The notes: generated by a model not told the origin, from the letters alone. A DNA stretch of 64,000 bases from Plenodomus lindquistii (GCA_025504975.1 JANUWI010000002.1:2480001-2544000); one strand, 5' to 3'. Positions 19,366 to 31,800 are shown, counted from the first letter of the stretch. A program made the numbers and translations.

Positions 19366-20355
19366 ATGCGCCTCTTCCTGCTCCCCATATCGACGCGGCG
19401 CTCGCTTATCTACTGCCAAAACACTGGCGCAAAACCCCCCGCCGACCGCTCCTACTACGACAAGCTCACCATAAAGGCAAACGAGACATGGGCCGCCTGG
19501 GAAAAGGACACAAAAGCGGTCGGCAACTGGAAGCACAAGGTCACATTCTACGGCAACCAGGCGCTCAAGAGGATACCCTACGAGGAATGGGGTCTCAAGA
19601 CCATCCCTGCATTGACGGCACAAAGAAAGCAAGACATAATAGACGGCAAGGCAAAATATGAGGTCCTGTTCCCCGGCCGCTACCTGCCCGAGGCGCGAGT
19701 CTCCGGCATACTGCAGAAACTCGCAAAAGACAGACAGGCCCTGCATCAACGGCGACTGATCTGGAGCGTCATCATAATGCCCTTTACTGCACCCTTCATG
19801 CTCGTCCCCGTCATCCCCAACCTGCCCTTCTTCTACGTCCTCTACCGCGCATGGTCGCACTGGAAAGCCCTCTCCGGTTCCAAAACGCTCGAATTCCTGT
19901 TGAAACACAACCTACCCAAGCCCAGGGCCAATTGGGATCTCGACCAAGTGTACACGGCAGGCCTCATGTACCCTACCCGCGCACTATCAAGAGCAGCACC
20001 CAGTCCTACCCCACAACAGGCCGATGATGTCGCAGCCGTAGTCCACAAGCAGACCAACAACGAGAGCGAAGACGTCATGGTGCTGCAGCGCTGGAACGGC
20101 AAACTCATCGCCGAGCATTTCCAGCTCCCAGAGATGGAGGTTGAGATCGAGCGCGCAGTCGAGCAAGTCGAGAAGAGCATCAAGGGCCAGGAGAAGTTGA
20201 TGGAGGAGAAACTCGAGCAAGAAAGGGCGACAGGCAAAGATGATAAGAGGGCCAAGGATAATCTGCCAGAGCACATCATGGAGAGGATACATGATGATGC
20301 TGAAGATATTGCAGAGGAGGCGGCCGAGAAGAAGAAGCATGCTGCTAGGGGATGA
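19366..20355 (+). CDS. Mitochondrial K+/H+ exchange-related protein (Mit_KHE1 family)
   Basis: A single exon of 329 residues with a good ATG context (CCACCATGC). The sequence matches the fungal Mit_KHE1 family, inner-membrane proteins linked to mitochondrial potassium/proton exchange. Visible features are the N-terminal MRLFLLPISTRRSLIYC, the block WKHKVTFYGNQALKRIPYEE, LFPGRYLPEARV, and a hydrophobic hairpin (about residues 131-163, LIWSVIIMPFTAPFMLVPVI onward). The C-terminal third is charged and predicted coiled coil (EIERAVEQVEKSIKGQEKLM onward). It is head-to-head with the SRF1-like gene, about 780 bp apart, so the two may share a promoter region containing the GT repeat. Confidence 0.85.
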   Translation: MRLFLLPISTRRSLIYCQNTGAKPPADRSYYDKLTIKANETWAAWEKDTKAVGNWKHKVTFYGNQALKRIPYEEWGLKTIPALTAQRKQDIIDGKAKYEVLFPGRYLPEARVSGILQKLAKDRQALHQRRLIWSVIIMPFTAPFMLVPVIPNLPFFYVLYRAWSHWKALSGSKTLEFLLKHNLPKPRANWDLDQVYTAGLMYPTRALSRAAPSPTPQQADDVAAVVHKQTNNESEDVMVLQRWNGKLIAEHFQLPEMEVEIERAVEQVEKSIKGQEKLMEEKLEQERATGKDDKRAKDNLPEHIMERIHDDAEDIAEEAAEKKKHAARG

Positions 20356-20918
20356 AACGATTTGATGAGCATGTAGGAAGTTGGATATGTATGATATGTA
20401 TAACACGCTGAAATGACGATTGATGATTTGGCTGACGAGACATTGTCGACTTGATCCATATTTGTGCCTTCTCTTAACGTATTCTTGCATGATGGGACGT
20501 CTTGGCAGATTTGAACCTTCCCTCTATGAGATTGACTTCATCGCTTCTACCAACTCCCAATGTTCGCAACAATTCATTTGCGAACTTCCTTTTGGCTCAG
20601 ACTCGATATTCTTTTCTTCCATTGTCGCAATCGTCACTCGCTGGATACGCGCGCAAAGCTTATGAACGTCAGCTATATTGCCCATTCGAAACACCTCAGC
20701 TACCCTTCCGACTCAATCATTATAACCACACTTCCGTCAATCTTCTCACCGCACATCACCGACCTCTCGCTCATAATTGCCAAACTCACCACCACCACCA
20801 CCACCGCCACCCCAACCCTGCGCCCACACCCTCACAGCACCCACAGTATCAAGCTCACAATCTCCCCACCAACCATCTCGGCCTCTCTCTCAAACCACTC
20901 TGGCCACTACACACCACA

Positions 20919-21551
20919 ATGTCCTCCCCCCCAATAACCCTCGACATAAACGGAACCCTCTTCACCGCCCACCCCATGACCCTCTCCACCTCCCCCTTCT
21001 TCCGCGCCCTCCTCACCCGCTGGCAAACCAACATCCAACCAAACAACACCTACTACATCGACGCCGACCCGACCCTCTTTGCCCACCTCCTCTCCTACAT
21101 GCGACGGCCCTCACGCTTCCCGCTCTTCTGGACCGACGCCGCGGGCTTCGACTACGCACTGTACAGTGCGCTCGAAGCCGAGGCTAATTACTTCGGCTTA
21201 GAAGCACTGCGGAAATGGATACGCGAGGCGCGGTTTCTAGATGCGGTGAAGACGGTTACGAGTGTTAGGGTTTTGGATAAGGAGGGGTGGGGAAAGGGGC
21301 CGGTGACGCAAGAGGGTACGGATTTGAAGGTTGAGGTTATGCAACAAGAGGTTAGTGGGTCGAGGAGATTGCTTACGGGTTGTGTGCCACATGTTGGGAG
21401 CGGGGGGTTGAGGGGGTGTAGGGATTGCGAGGAGGTGTTGAGGATTGGGGGGGCGATGTTGTATGGGGGGGAGGAGAAGAGGGTTGTGGTTGTTAGTACG
21501 AGGACGGTTGTTAGTTTGGAGGTTTGTGAGAATGAGGGGGGGGAGGCGTGA
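20919..21551 (+). CDS. BTB/POZ (KCTD-like T1) domain protein
   Basis: A single exon of 210 residues from the ATG at 20919. The upstream extension of the open frame is low-complexity His/Pro and unlikely to be coding. The N-terminal 100 residues match a potassium-channel-tetramerisation-type BTB domain: ITLDINGTLFTAHPMTLSTSPFF, then YYIDADPTLFAHLLSYMRR and EANYFGLEALRKWI. KCTD-like proteins often act as Cullin-3 adaptors, but fungal members are mostly uncharacterised. The C-terminal half has a CxxC pair (GCRDCEEV) and no known domain. Third-position composition changes sharply near 21240, from C-rich to G-rich. Confidence 0.8.
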   Translation: MSSPPITLDINGTLFTAHPMTLSTSPFFRALLTRWQTNIQPNNTYYIDADPTLFAHLLSYMRRPSRFPLFWTDAAGFDYALYSALEAEANYFGLEALRKWIREARFLDAVKTVTSVRVLDKEGWGKGPVTQEGTDLKVEVMQQEVSGSRRLLTGCVPHVGSGGLRGCRDCEEVLRIGGAMLYGGEEKRVVVVSTRTVVSLEVCENEGGEA

Positions 21552-21873
21552 GGGGCGTGTTGGGTGGTGGTAGTGGGTAAGGGAGGAAGGGGGTTGTTGG
21601 TTTACTTGGATTTTTAGTTGCGCATCACCCAATTTATACCCAAATTAGTATGAGAATATGTGTGTAGCTTAGTTACTATGCGATGTAAACAATAGTCTAA
21701 GCAAAAAGGTGGATAGAGGAGAGTGTAGATGGATATGTACAGACCAATTAGGCTGTGTAGTCGGAGAACCGCCAGGTTGGGAATATACGGTCTTGGGAAT
21801 TGCGATGGTCTCGGTTGTAATTACACGGTGTATCCAATTTGAAGTTTGAACTTCCGCTCATGTTATTTCGTAT

Positions 21874-23203
21874 TCATCTAGATAGCAATTTACGATGACG
21901 TAGCAGTGATGGAATCGCTAGGGCCAAGTAGAATGACATGTATTTTGCGGTTTTCAAGCGAATGCTGGGCACCAGAACAGGAGCTGGCCCATTTTCAAAA
22001 TCTCGGTAAAGTATCTTGCCAGGCTCGAGGCTTCCATAGACGTGCAGTCCTAGGCAGTGGTCCACACCACCGTCGTCCTTTACGGTACAATTTGGCAGTA
22101 GCATTATGTGTTCATCTAGCCGATATCCACAAGCGAGGGCTGATTTGGGAATAGGCAAAAGCGGCAGATTAAGGTGAAGACCTTTATTCGTCATGGTGAA
22201 TGGTGGAACGTTGTCCGCTATTGCGCTTCCCGCTGTGCGACTTATCGTAACAGTACAATCTTCGAAACAAGCTGGATGTCTGGCCAATGGGCTCATCGTG
22301 TTTTCAAAGTATCCGTTCGGCTTCCAGGCTAAAAACGACAGGTCAAGCGACTGCCTGATGATCTCTTCCTGTAGGCGTTTGAACGCTGCTTCGCTGCCCT
22401 CGCCGTAAAGAGGCGCAAGATTGACCTGGAAAAGACCGAACAGACAATATGCTATGTCCTCCGGTCGAGTTGTGATTCTCATAGCCGCCCAGGACATTCT
22501 CGTAGCAATGGTATGAACGGCCGGGTGGGAGCCACCTCGTAGAACCATGTGGTCAATATCTGTTACAAGTTCCAAGTCCTGTGCCAATGTGCGACGGTCT
22601 CCGCAAAACTTCCACTGGGAGTCGTAGAAATGAACCTTCTTTGGAGCGATCAATTCTTGCAGAGTCCTGTGCAAGAGGACTTCAGTATGGCACGGCAATT
22701 GGGAGATGCAGAAACGTACCATCCACGTGTGATCCAGCGAGTCTGTCGCAACTCGGCTTGGGTTATTTTCGGTCCTGCAACTTCAATATCTAGATAGACA
22801 TAGCACAGGGCCGCATTCTCGTAATACGCGTACATGGAATTGATAGCCTCTGACAGCGCCGCGGATGACAACTTGTCTGATCCAATCAGTCAGCGTGGTT
22901 CTCGCCAACCCGACTCTACAAATGCTCACCAATGCAGCAGGTGTCGATCCAACAGTACCAGTATCCTTGCGATAATGACAATTCACAGGCTCCTTGGACT
23001 TTTGGCCAAGCTTTCTTTGATCGCGCGGTTCCATGCTCCATATCTTTAAAAGAAACTTCTTCTTCGCCCCTTTGGATGTGTTAGCAGATGCAGTCGATGT
23101 AAGAATAGCAGGATACTCACCATGTATGCGACAAAATCGCGTACTGAGGAGGCCTCACTACGAACTCCTCCAAACACAACGTCGCTGTATTCAAAAGCCG
23201 CAT
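21874..23203 (-). CDS. HET-domain protein (HET-E/HET-D-like N-terminal type)
   Basis: Four exons (23121-23203, 22930-23069, 22720-22876, 21874-22666) joined over introns of 51, 53 and 53 nt encode 390 residues. The product starts MRLLNTATL and shows the classical HET series: YAILSHTWG, WIDTCCIDK, SEAINSMYAYYENAALCYVY, RWITRGW, TLQELIAPKKVHFYD, then the TRPEDIAYCLFGLFQVNLAPLYGEG block. This is the commonest fungal HET architecture. No NACHT or WD repeats follow; the C-terminal 150 residues are of the unnamed type often found in HET-only proteins. All splice junctions preserve the frame, so it looks intact. Confidence 0.92.
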
Positions 23204-24480
23204 GCTTGATCAAGACAAAGCTAGAGCATAGACTAACAATATTGGTGGTACAGTACTCAGGATATTTGGACATTTACTGTCTGCCCTCTGGAAATGCGGG
23301 GTATATGTAGCCTTGTCAGCTGAGCTGACACTGGGGTGGATTTCGACTGCAGGGCCAGGCGTTCCGTTGTGTGTAGGCGATATAAGGCTGGTGCGCCCGG
23401 GACGTCGAGATTAGGCGGGCATGATGCGATGGTGTACAGATGATCGACCATTTGCCAGGCTGGCGGGGTCATGAGAGTTAAGTGGTCGTTGTGTCTGCAG
23501 GGAAGGGGCGGCCTCCTTGACGACAACACAGCCAAGTGAACCGAATGAGGATATTACGTCAATCACAATTCTCAGTCGAACTTCCTTCTGAGCGAATACT
23601 CCTACCGTACAAAGTGATGAGAGGTACTTGAAGCTCGCAGGGATCAATTTACATTACAACCAATCGCTCGCAAGAATCAACTTGAAACACTTCAAGCTGC
23701 GTTGTGTATTGACGGTTTGTTGGTGAATACAGGATCAGACTCCTTCTGGCTTCGTACGTTTCTTGTCAATCTCTTTGGCAGGCTTCACTCAATATGAAGA
23801 GGTGTCCCTCCAACTCCACCATTGTGCCTTAGGTACCAAGTTCCATATCATCCTTGCCTTCCAAGTCGCCGTTGTCTGCCTATCGAAGCCACTCGCAGAG
23901 CTACCAGTATGAACATGGGCAATGTCTTTTTAGATATCCGCAAGCCCTTTGATTTCATAATCTCCTCATAACGTAATCAACAATGTACCTTTCATCGATC
24001 ACGAGTAATATATAAGCACAACCCCCACCTCAACCACCACACTCAGCGTCACTCCCACCATACATCTCACCACCGCCATTACCAAAGCACATCATCTCAG
24101 TAAAACTTCAGGGGATGAATGTATCATTCTGATCCTATCTCATACCCGGCAAACACATTGTCGCCTTGAGCTCGGAACTTCTACAACCCCCCCTGCCCAC
24201 TCTCCCTTTCCTCCATATCAGTCTCTCAATGCCGCCAACAAACATGTAAACTTGCTTGCGCCAGCCCCTTGTAACCTACCCGACGCTACCGTGATAAAAA
24301 CTCCAAATGAATACAAACGCACCGGGGCGATGCCGACCGTTGAACCCGTAAACCCGTATACCGAACTCATTGCATTTCATTACCAAAGATGCCAGTGCCA
24401 TGCTGCGTGACATGCTAGTTTTGACATTTTCTCAGTCGTCCGGAGACTCTGACGCCTGCTTTGATTCTGCAGAGCTGGGC

Positions 24481-27208
24481 CTAGGCAAGGTAGCCCAACT
24501 CGTCGCCCTCCAGACGCTCCAGGTACTCCTTCTCGAGCAGGATGTCTATGCACTTCTTGATGTCGGGGATACGAGGCATGAAACGGTTCTTGATCTGTTG
24601 GATGGTTTCCGACACGAGTTGCTGGTGCTTCATCTTCTTGCGTGATTTCATGATGCGCACAATGGCCGACTGTCAAATTGTCAGCAACGTGGTTCAAGAC
24701 TCTTGGACGGAAAGTGCGGGAAAAGGTAGGATGGAAGGATATACATACCTGCATGAGTAGCTTTCGGTCCTCCTCAATAGTCTTGTGCGTGTCCTCGGCT
24801 TCAGCCTTTTGCTCAGACTTGATGCCAATGTTCAAGTTCATCTTGACCTTCTTTGTCTTGAAGCCAGTGTTGAGCTTATAAGTGGTGCCAGACTCTGGCT
24901 TGGCGTTCTCTGGCTGTGCGAGCAAGACCTTAGCCTTGATGAAGACACCCAGCGAGGGGTCAAGTGTCTCCTTGTTTAGGCCCGTAGTCTCAGCGATCTC
25001 GTCGTATGTGACGGTCTCACTGTCGTTGAACAACAGCATGATGGCCATCTGGTAGGTAGAGACTTGGAACGTAGGCGATGTCTTGACACCGGAGACCTTG
25101 CAATAGTTGGCGCGGACTTCACCCTTGCACAATTGCCATAGCCAAGTGAGCTTGCGACCCTGGTGCTTATGGTTGTAGAAGCGCGCAAAGCGGTCGTAGG
25201 TTTGGACAATCAGTTGTGGGGGTGTAAAGGGTGTGGTAGGTGGGTTGAGAGGCCAGAAACCGGTACCAAGAATGTGATAGGAAGCGTCGACGGCCGTCTT
25301 GCGGTCTTCCTCGTCCAAGTTGGCCTGCATCCACTCCTTGTAGGCGGCGTTGAGATCCTTGGAAATCTGCATGTCTTGGAACATGCGCTGCAGCTTGTTG
25401 GTGTACTCGAAACCACACGCCTCCTTGAGCTTGGAAATCATGCTGGTTTCCGCATCGTCGGATGCCGAAGTTGTCTGCACTAGACGCTTCGCCAACATGC
25501 GGGAGTAGAATTTCTGGAATACATCCTTGTCTTCGATGTACTTGAACACCGTCATGATTTGCGTCAACAACTTCTCCATGTCGTCTTCTTCGCTCATCTT
25601 CGCGCTCGAGCGCTTCAGAAGAGTGTCAGTGTACTTGGCGAGCAACTCAGGCGACTTGTTCGAACCCGACTTGCAGATCTTGTTGCGGTTCACGAACTCA
25701 CGGCAGGCATTATCGAGAGAGCGGACGAACTCCGACTCGCCGTTGAACGCCTTGTTGACCAGATCTTGGTACTGTGTGTGAACCTCGAGCAGAGCGGTGA
25801 CGTAGACCTTTGGCTCTAGCTCTCCACCATCTTGGGCGATCTTGTCGACTGCACTCAGACCTGCCTTGCGGACGTGGGTTTCGAAACGCTGGCGCAGAGG
25901 ATCAAGGCCCTCGGGGATGCGGGCGAGCAGCTTGTACATCCGGCCAAGATCATCTTGCTTGTCTTGGTCGAGAAGGATCTGGAACTCTTCTCGCAGAGCT
26001 TGTGAGTGATTCGTGATCAGAGACTGCTCACACGTTCGCATCAAGGGCGTCATTATTTCGTTCAGCAGGTATAGCGGAACGCGCTCCTTCTCTTCCTCAA
26101 GACGGGCCTCAGCCTTCTTCATGTACTCCACGACGCTGTTTTCCGCCAAGAACTGCTTCGATTCGTTGTCGTAGTATTCCGCCGTCGCCAGAAGGAAAGG
26201 TTTCTCGAAGTGCTCCTTATAGACGTCGAGAGTAGACTTGGAGCTGTCGGCCTCGTCAAGACCTAGCGAGACAAACGAGTCTACGACAGATTTGATGTGC
26301 GACTGTTCAATGGTCTCGCCGTTGCGCTGCTTCTCGACAAGCTTGAGGACTGAGCGCATGACACTCTCTTGTGTGCCAGTGAACATGTCCTCCTTCCATC
26401 GGACCAAGTGTAGGGTGTAAATGTCGTAGATGTGCTTCTTGCCCTCGTCCATCTCACGCTTGACCCAATGCCGATTGAGGTACCTAAACAAATGGTTGTT
26501 GTACTGGCCAGCAGTGGTGTATCGATTCCACTCTTTGATGTAGAATGTGAGGAGGGCCTCATCGACGTGCTGTTTCGACTCGGCCTGTACGCCCGCCAGA
26601 TGCTCCTTCAGGTATTCGATGAGGTGTTGGTAGAGGTCCTCACCCAAGAGGTGGGCTCCTCCCCGGTTGTTGGAATTCGCAAAGGTGGTACCGGCGACTG
26701 CTTTCTGGGCGGTACAGAAGTTGTGAATTGCCGTGTACAGGCCCATGTACGTCTTCATGTCCATCCCGCCACGAAGGTTCGTCATGATCTTATCGACGCC
26801 GGCCTCAAGATATCTCCATCTAGGTTGATGTCAGCACAGTTCATACACGGGTGAACCACTGTGGTCCCCTCACATGCACAGGGGATGGTTCAGGTGACAA
26901 ACCCATAGGGCAGGTGGCGGTTGGGGGAAAGATGACATGATTGCAGAGGAGTAATGTTGTTACAGTCCACAGACGCGCGATAGTATACGTGGATATACTA
27001 CAGAGCCTCTGCAGGCTGTGGTGCATGTGCAACGGCTTGCGGCGTCTCCAAGACGTGGCGCCAGGCGCATGGCACTTGCAAAAGTGGCCACTGTCAGGCC
27101 GGCCGTTGCAGCAGCCGGTGTGACAGAGCAGTGGTGTAGGGCAGGAAGGGGCACTCACGTAGCTTGAACATCGTCCTTTGCAGGGACGGGGGGCATGACG
27201 GACGTCAT
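24481..27208 (-). CDS. Cullin-1, scaffold of SCF ubiquitin ligases
   Basis: Three exons (27159-27208, 24749-26819, 24481-24669) encode 769 residues starting MTSVMPPVPAKDD. Cullin-1 bridges the Skp1/F-box module and the Rbx1-E2 module in the cytosol and nucleus. The N-terminal helical repeats (WRYLEAGVDKIMTNLRGGMD through FLAENSVVEYMKKAEARLEEE) and the cullin homology domain (SRMLAKRLVQ, SKLKEACGFEYTNKLQRMFQDM) are clear. The C-terminal winged helix contains the neddylation motif VRIMKSRK with acceptor Lys about 715 and ends GDELGYLA. The last intron (24670-24748) is 79 nt. The first intron is unusually long at 339 nt (26820-27158). Confidence 0.95.
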
Positions 27209-28388
27209 GGTGGGCTGGTGGGCTGCTTCGTCGCGTGCTCTGGGGCACTATATAGAGGCGACGCCTTGCGCAATCACTCTTGTACCGTGGAAGATGCTAC
27301 TTCGCCCGTGTCGCGTATGCAGAGAACACAGGCGCGTGTCGTGTTTCAGGGTGTGAAAAGGTGCTACCAGGTGTAGTAGGCGCGAGTGTGGAGAGGCGGA
27401 GGGTGGAGGGGGAGGGTTTGGGTGCGGCGGGCGCGAGGTTTATGTGGTCGCGAGTGCGCGCTTCTCGAAGATGCGGGATCGTGCGTGTCCCGTTTGCGCA
27501 GGCAAGAGTGTTTCGGGAATGGCAAAGGTGAAGGTTGTCAGCAACGAGGTGCGGCGAGGTTTTGTGATTCACCTCCATGGGGCCATGTTCAGGCAGCACC
27601 GAGCTCGGGCTGGCTTGGCACTGACGGCCATGTCTGATCCCATTCACTTCCGCCTAAGCTTCACCGCCCACTGGACCCAACATCACAGTCATTCACGGTC
27701 ATATGATTTCTGGATTCTCAACGCCTCTGAGACTGATTGTACATCATGTCGCCATCTGCGAGGTACCTTGGACATTGCCACTCTCACACCCCGTCTCGCA
27801 TGTCAAATGCAGCAAGTAGATACGAGCTTGACAGTTCGCTGAGACAAAACACTGTGTTTTCAATGGCGTGATAGCTGTCAAGGATGTCTCGGCTATTGAA
27901 GTACATACATACTCGCATTTCACCGAGAAGATGACGGGTTCCTGCAGTACGGCGAGATCAAGCGAACAGAGTCTTAGTGGCAGAGATGAGGTGGTAGGTA
28001 CGTCGAGCTCGAAGCCATTCAAGCTGATCAGATTTCTCAACCCAGACTGAACACGGTTGACCTATTGCGAAATTTGCCGTTGAACTGTCGACATCTGATC
28101 TTGTGTACCGATGACGTAGCTCGTGATCATACCCATGTTCAGGGTCTCAATATATGGTATCGACCAATATCCTCACAACCACGAACACATGTTCGGGTCA
28201 AAGTGCAGAATTACGACACTGCAAAACCGATTGACATAACTTATCCCTTCATATATCCTCTTTCACATCATCCATCATTCAGCAACTACCAGATTCTCCA
28301 CAATCATCGTGGTACTAAACGAGTCACGGACGACAACACAATCACATCTACACCCTCGACCCACCTCTTCTCATCACCCCACATCACC

Positions 28389-28985
28389 ATGCCGCCCCCC
28401 CTCCGCCTAACACCCCTCTCCTCCCTCTCCTTCACAACCCACCTCATCCCCTCACACGCCCACCTCCCAAACTGCACTCCCCACTCCCACCCCCTCATAC
28501 ACTACCACTCTGTCTTCCCGCCCACCACCTCACCCTCAACCCTAGAATCGCACCTCAAAACCAATGACCTCACCCCACAATGGCGCTACACAATGTACCC
28601 AACAACGCACTACCACAGCACGACCCACGAGATCCTATGCGTGTACTCTGGCCGCGCACGCCTCTTGTTCGGTGGTGAGGCGAACCCAAGGAAAGTAGAG
28701 CGCGAGGTGAGGGCGGGGGATATGGTTGTTGTGCCTGCGGGGGTGGGACATCGGTTGCTTGAGGATATGGGAGATGGGGAGGGGTTCATGATGGTGGGTG
28801 CGTATCCGAAGGGGTGTAGTTGGGATATGAGGTATGGGACGGAGGAGGAAGGGGATGCGAGGGAGAGGGTTAAAGGGGCGGAGTGGTTGGAGAGGGATCC
28901 GATGTATGGGGGGGATGGGCCTGTGGTTTGGGGTCGGGAGAAAAGAGAGAGGTTGCAGGATGGGGGAAAGGAAGGGAAGGTTTGA
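28389..28985 (+). CDS. Cupin-domain protein (YjlB type)
   Basis: A single exon of 198 residues, ATG at 28389 in the context CACCATGC. The conserved cupin blocks are the metal-binding HYHSTTHEILCVYSGRARLLFGG segment and the GDMVVVPAGVGHRLL segment with its His; GAYPKGCSWD near the end is typical of the YjlB-like subfamily. The substrate is unknown. Codon use switches from C-rich in the first half to G-rich in the second, as in the BTB gene at 20.9 kb. The opposite-strand frames here are shadows of this gene. Confidence 0.85.
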   Translation: MPPPLRLTPLSSLSFTTHLIPSHAHLPNCTPHSHPLIHYHSVFPPTTSPSTLESHLKTNDLTPQWRYTMYPTTHYHSTTHEILCVYSGRARLLFGGEANPRKVEREVRAGDMVVVPAGVGHRLLEDMGDGEGFMMVGAYPKGCSWDMRYGTEEEGDARERVKGAEWLERDPMYGGDGPVVWGREKRERLQDGGKEGKV

Positions 28986-30464
28986 GGGTTGGGGTGTGAG
29001 GATGGGGAGGGGAGCAGGTTGATTGAATGCGAATTTTTTGTGTTTGATTTCAGGGCTAGTGTTGTCGTGTATGTGTGTGCGACGTGTGCAGTCGTGTGTG
29101 TCTGAGCGCATCCTACGTAGATGTTTCATAGAAACGAGTGCTTACGTGTGAATGATGCGAAGCTTGTATATACATAGTATGGAGTTCTCGGGATGTTGTG
29201 GATGCTGGGGTAGGTTGGCCGTGGATAGGGGGCTGGATGATGAGTTTTGTGAGGAGGAATCATGGCTCGAGGTCCAAAGAATCGACGAACACCCATGACG
29301 GTCATCCCAAAGTCTACTAGATATAGTACAAGATGCATACCCATAAGCCGCTGTTGTTTACAATACAATGCAGTTCGCCAAGTCCCTGCATGTCAAGCAC
29401 CCAATCACGCCTCCGAGGCCCCACCTCCGCGGCCAGCCATTGGCGCAGGCGGCACCAGCGGACGGGCAAAAACGTGGGCATTTGAACATGGCGGCGTCAC
29501 AGATCTGGAGATACAATCACATGGATATTGCCCAGGGTCGTGGCGGTGCCGATGCACGCACGGCATGGCGTAATGCTGGCACATGGGATTAGCCGCGAGA
29601 TGGGATGAGATGAGTTGGCGATAGCGGTATGGGTGTTTAATAATGGTGAGCAAGAGTCGGCGACATGGTACATGTGTACAGCAATGGATGGATGGATGCT
29701 ACGGACCGACCACGTAGTGTGGAGTGAGTGGTGGGAGGAGCAGAAGAGGAGCCCTGGTTTGAGATGAGGATGGCTGTAGACTGTAGACTGCAGACTGTAG
29801 ACTGTAGACTGGAGATTTGATCACACTGCGGCAATGCGTCGTGGGTGGTGTTTGTGTTGGTGTTGGATCTCGCGGCCGCACCTTGCTCGTCACTTGGCCC
29901 GTGCCGTCGGTTGCACAGGCGCAGGTCGCAGGTCGAGCAGCGCCGGGCCAGCCCAGCAGCCCAGCGGCCCAGCAACTGCAGGCTACACGGCTACACTACA
30001 CGACTCCACGATCCCCGACCTGCCCACGCCCTCGCCCCAGCCCATCGCCCGGCCGCCCTCGCCCTCCCCCTCTCCACGGCGCCCTCTCGCTGTCCAGCGT
30101 CCCCCCGCAGACCCGCGCCCTCTGCTCTGCTCGCCTCTGCGCCTCGTCGTCGAGCGCTGGCTGCCCCCGTCCGCCGCCCGCCGCCCGCCCCCGCTGCACG
30201 CACCCCCCCTAAGTTCAGAGCGGCGCTGGCTGTCGGATCGAGCCGACGGAAGCGTCAACACCGCCGTGCCATCGCATCACGCGCCCGCCAGCAGTGCGAC
30301 GCTGTCTCGCCCCCCGACGGCCCTCCCAGACACGACTCCCTTGCGACGCGCTCAGCCTAGCGCGCTGCCGCCCATTGTCGCCGCCCGCCCATCCTCCGCC
30401 GTCGCCATCACCGCCAGCCAGCGGCCGTGTGCCGCGCTGAGCCCCAGCCCCAGCCCCAGCCATC
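28986..30464. other. Spacer and likely promoter/5' leader of the G-alpha gene
   Basis: No gene is supported. The last 600 bp are GC-rich and pyrimidine-biased on the plus strand, as expected for the leader of the G-alpha transcript. A heptanucleotide minisatellite lies at 29772-29813. Confidence 0.5.
29772..29813. repeat. Heptanucleotide (CTGTAGA)n minisatellite
   Basis: Six tandem copies of CTGTAGA with one CTGCAGA variant, about 650 bp upstream of the G-alpha start codon. Confidence 0.85.
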
Positions 30465-31800
30465 ATGGGTATCTGCATGAGCTCCTCCAACGATGACGCC
30501 GAGCAGAAGAAGCGCAGCCAGGCCATTGACCGCAAGCTCGAGGAGGACTCGCGGCGGCTGCGGCGCGAGTGCAAGATTCTACTCCTAGGTCATGCGCCCA
30601 CTCCCCACTGTCGAGCCGTTGCTAACATGTCCACAGGCTCCGGCGAAAGCGGCAAGTCGACCATTGTCAAGCAGATGAAGATTATCCACCAAAACGGCTA
30701 CACCCAGGACGAGCTCGCCATGTACCGCCTGACCATCTACAAGAACGTCATCGACTGCTCAAAGGCCCTCATCACCGCCATGCGCCAGTTCGACGTTGTC
30801 CCCGAGGCCCCCGGCAACGCCGACAACTGCGACTACCTGCTCGAGTACACCGTCGACCCCGATCCCGAGAAGCCGCTTGACGTGCGCGTCGGCCAGGCCA
30901 TTACGGCCATGTGGCGCGACCCCTGCATACCAAAGGTGCTCGAGCACTCGAGCGAGTTCTATCTCATGGACTCTGCGCCATAGTATGTTGGTCCCTTTGT
31001 TTCCCCTCCCATCGTCGTAGCACTAATGCCATGCGCCCAGTTTCTTCGACCAAGTCGAACGGATAGCAGACCCAAACTACATCCCCATTGAATCAGACGT
31101 CCTGCGAGCGCGCACCAAGACGACCGGAATCTACGAGACGCGCTTCACAATGGGCCAGTTGAGCATCCAGTAGGCGCCCTCCCTCAAACACACCCCAGGC
31201 GCATCCGCTAACCTGAAACAGCATGTTTGACGTTGGCGGCCAGCGCAGCGAGCGCAAGAAATGGATACATTGTTTCGAAAACGTCACATCAATCATCTTC
31301 TGCGTCGCGCTGAGCGAATACGACCAGGTCCTGCTGGAAGAAAGTTCCCAAGTATGTTTGTCTGGACAGAATTTCTAGGTGCCTTGGGAAGCTGACTCGC
31401 TCGCGCAGAACCGTATGATGGAGAGTCTGGTCCTGTTTGACTCGGTCGTCAATAGCCGGTGGTTCATGAGGACCAGTATTATTCTCTTTCTCAACAAAGT
31501 CGACTTGTTCAAGGCGAAACTCGCGCGATCACCGCTGGGCAACTATTTTCCAGACTACTCGGGCGGCAACGACGTCAATCGCGCTGCAAAATACCTGCTC
31601 TGGAGATTCAACCAGGTAAACAGAGCGCACTTGAATTTATATCCACAGTAAGTTGCCATCACGCACCATTGCGCGACGTCCACCAACTAAACCACTACAG
31701 TCTCACACAAGCGACCGACACATCAAATATCCGTCTTGTCTTCGCCGCCGTAAAAGAAACAATACTCCAAAACGCCCTCAAAGACTCGGGAATCCTGTGA
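30465..31800 (+). CDS. Heterotrimeric G-protein alpha subunit, fungal group III (GanB/GNA-3 type)
   Basis: Six exons (30465-30588, 30637-30982, 31041-31169, 31222-31351, 31409-31647, 31701-31800) encode 355 residues. The start MGICMSSSNDDAEQKKRSQ gives an N-myristoylation Gly2 and a palmitoylation Cys, targeting the plasma membrane. GTP-binding motifs are the P-loop GSGESGKST (residues 42-50), DVGGQ (203-207), NKVD (272-275) and a C-terminal TSNIR in the ATDTSNIRLVF block. The C-terminus LQNALKDSGIL and the N-terminus mark fungal group III, the class that feeds nutrient signals to adenylate cyclase (family knowledge). Introns are 48-58 nt, with CTAAC-like branches in introns 1 and 3. Confidence 0.96.

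Noticed and set aside
19072..19908. 278-codon minus-strand frame opposite the K+/H+ exchange-related gene
   Set aside because: It is an antisense shadow; the plus-strand product has a recognised family and a proper start.
29834..30496. 220-codon frame just upstream of G-alpha
   Set aside because: Pro/Arg/Ser-rich composition and three overlapping open frames indicate a GC-rich leader, not coding sequence.
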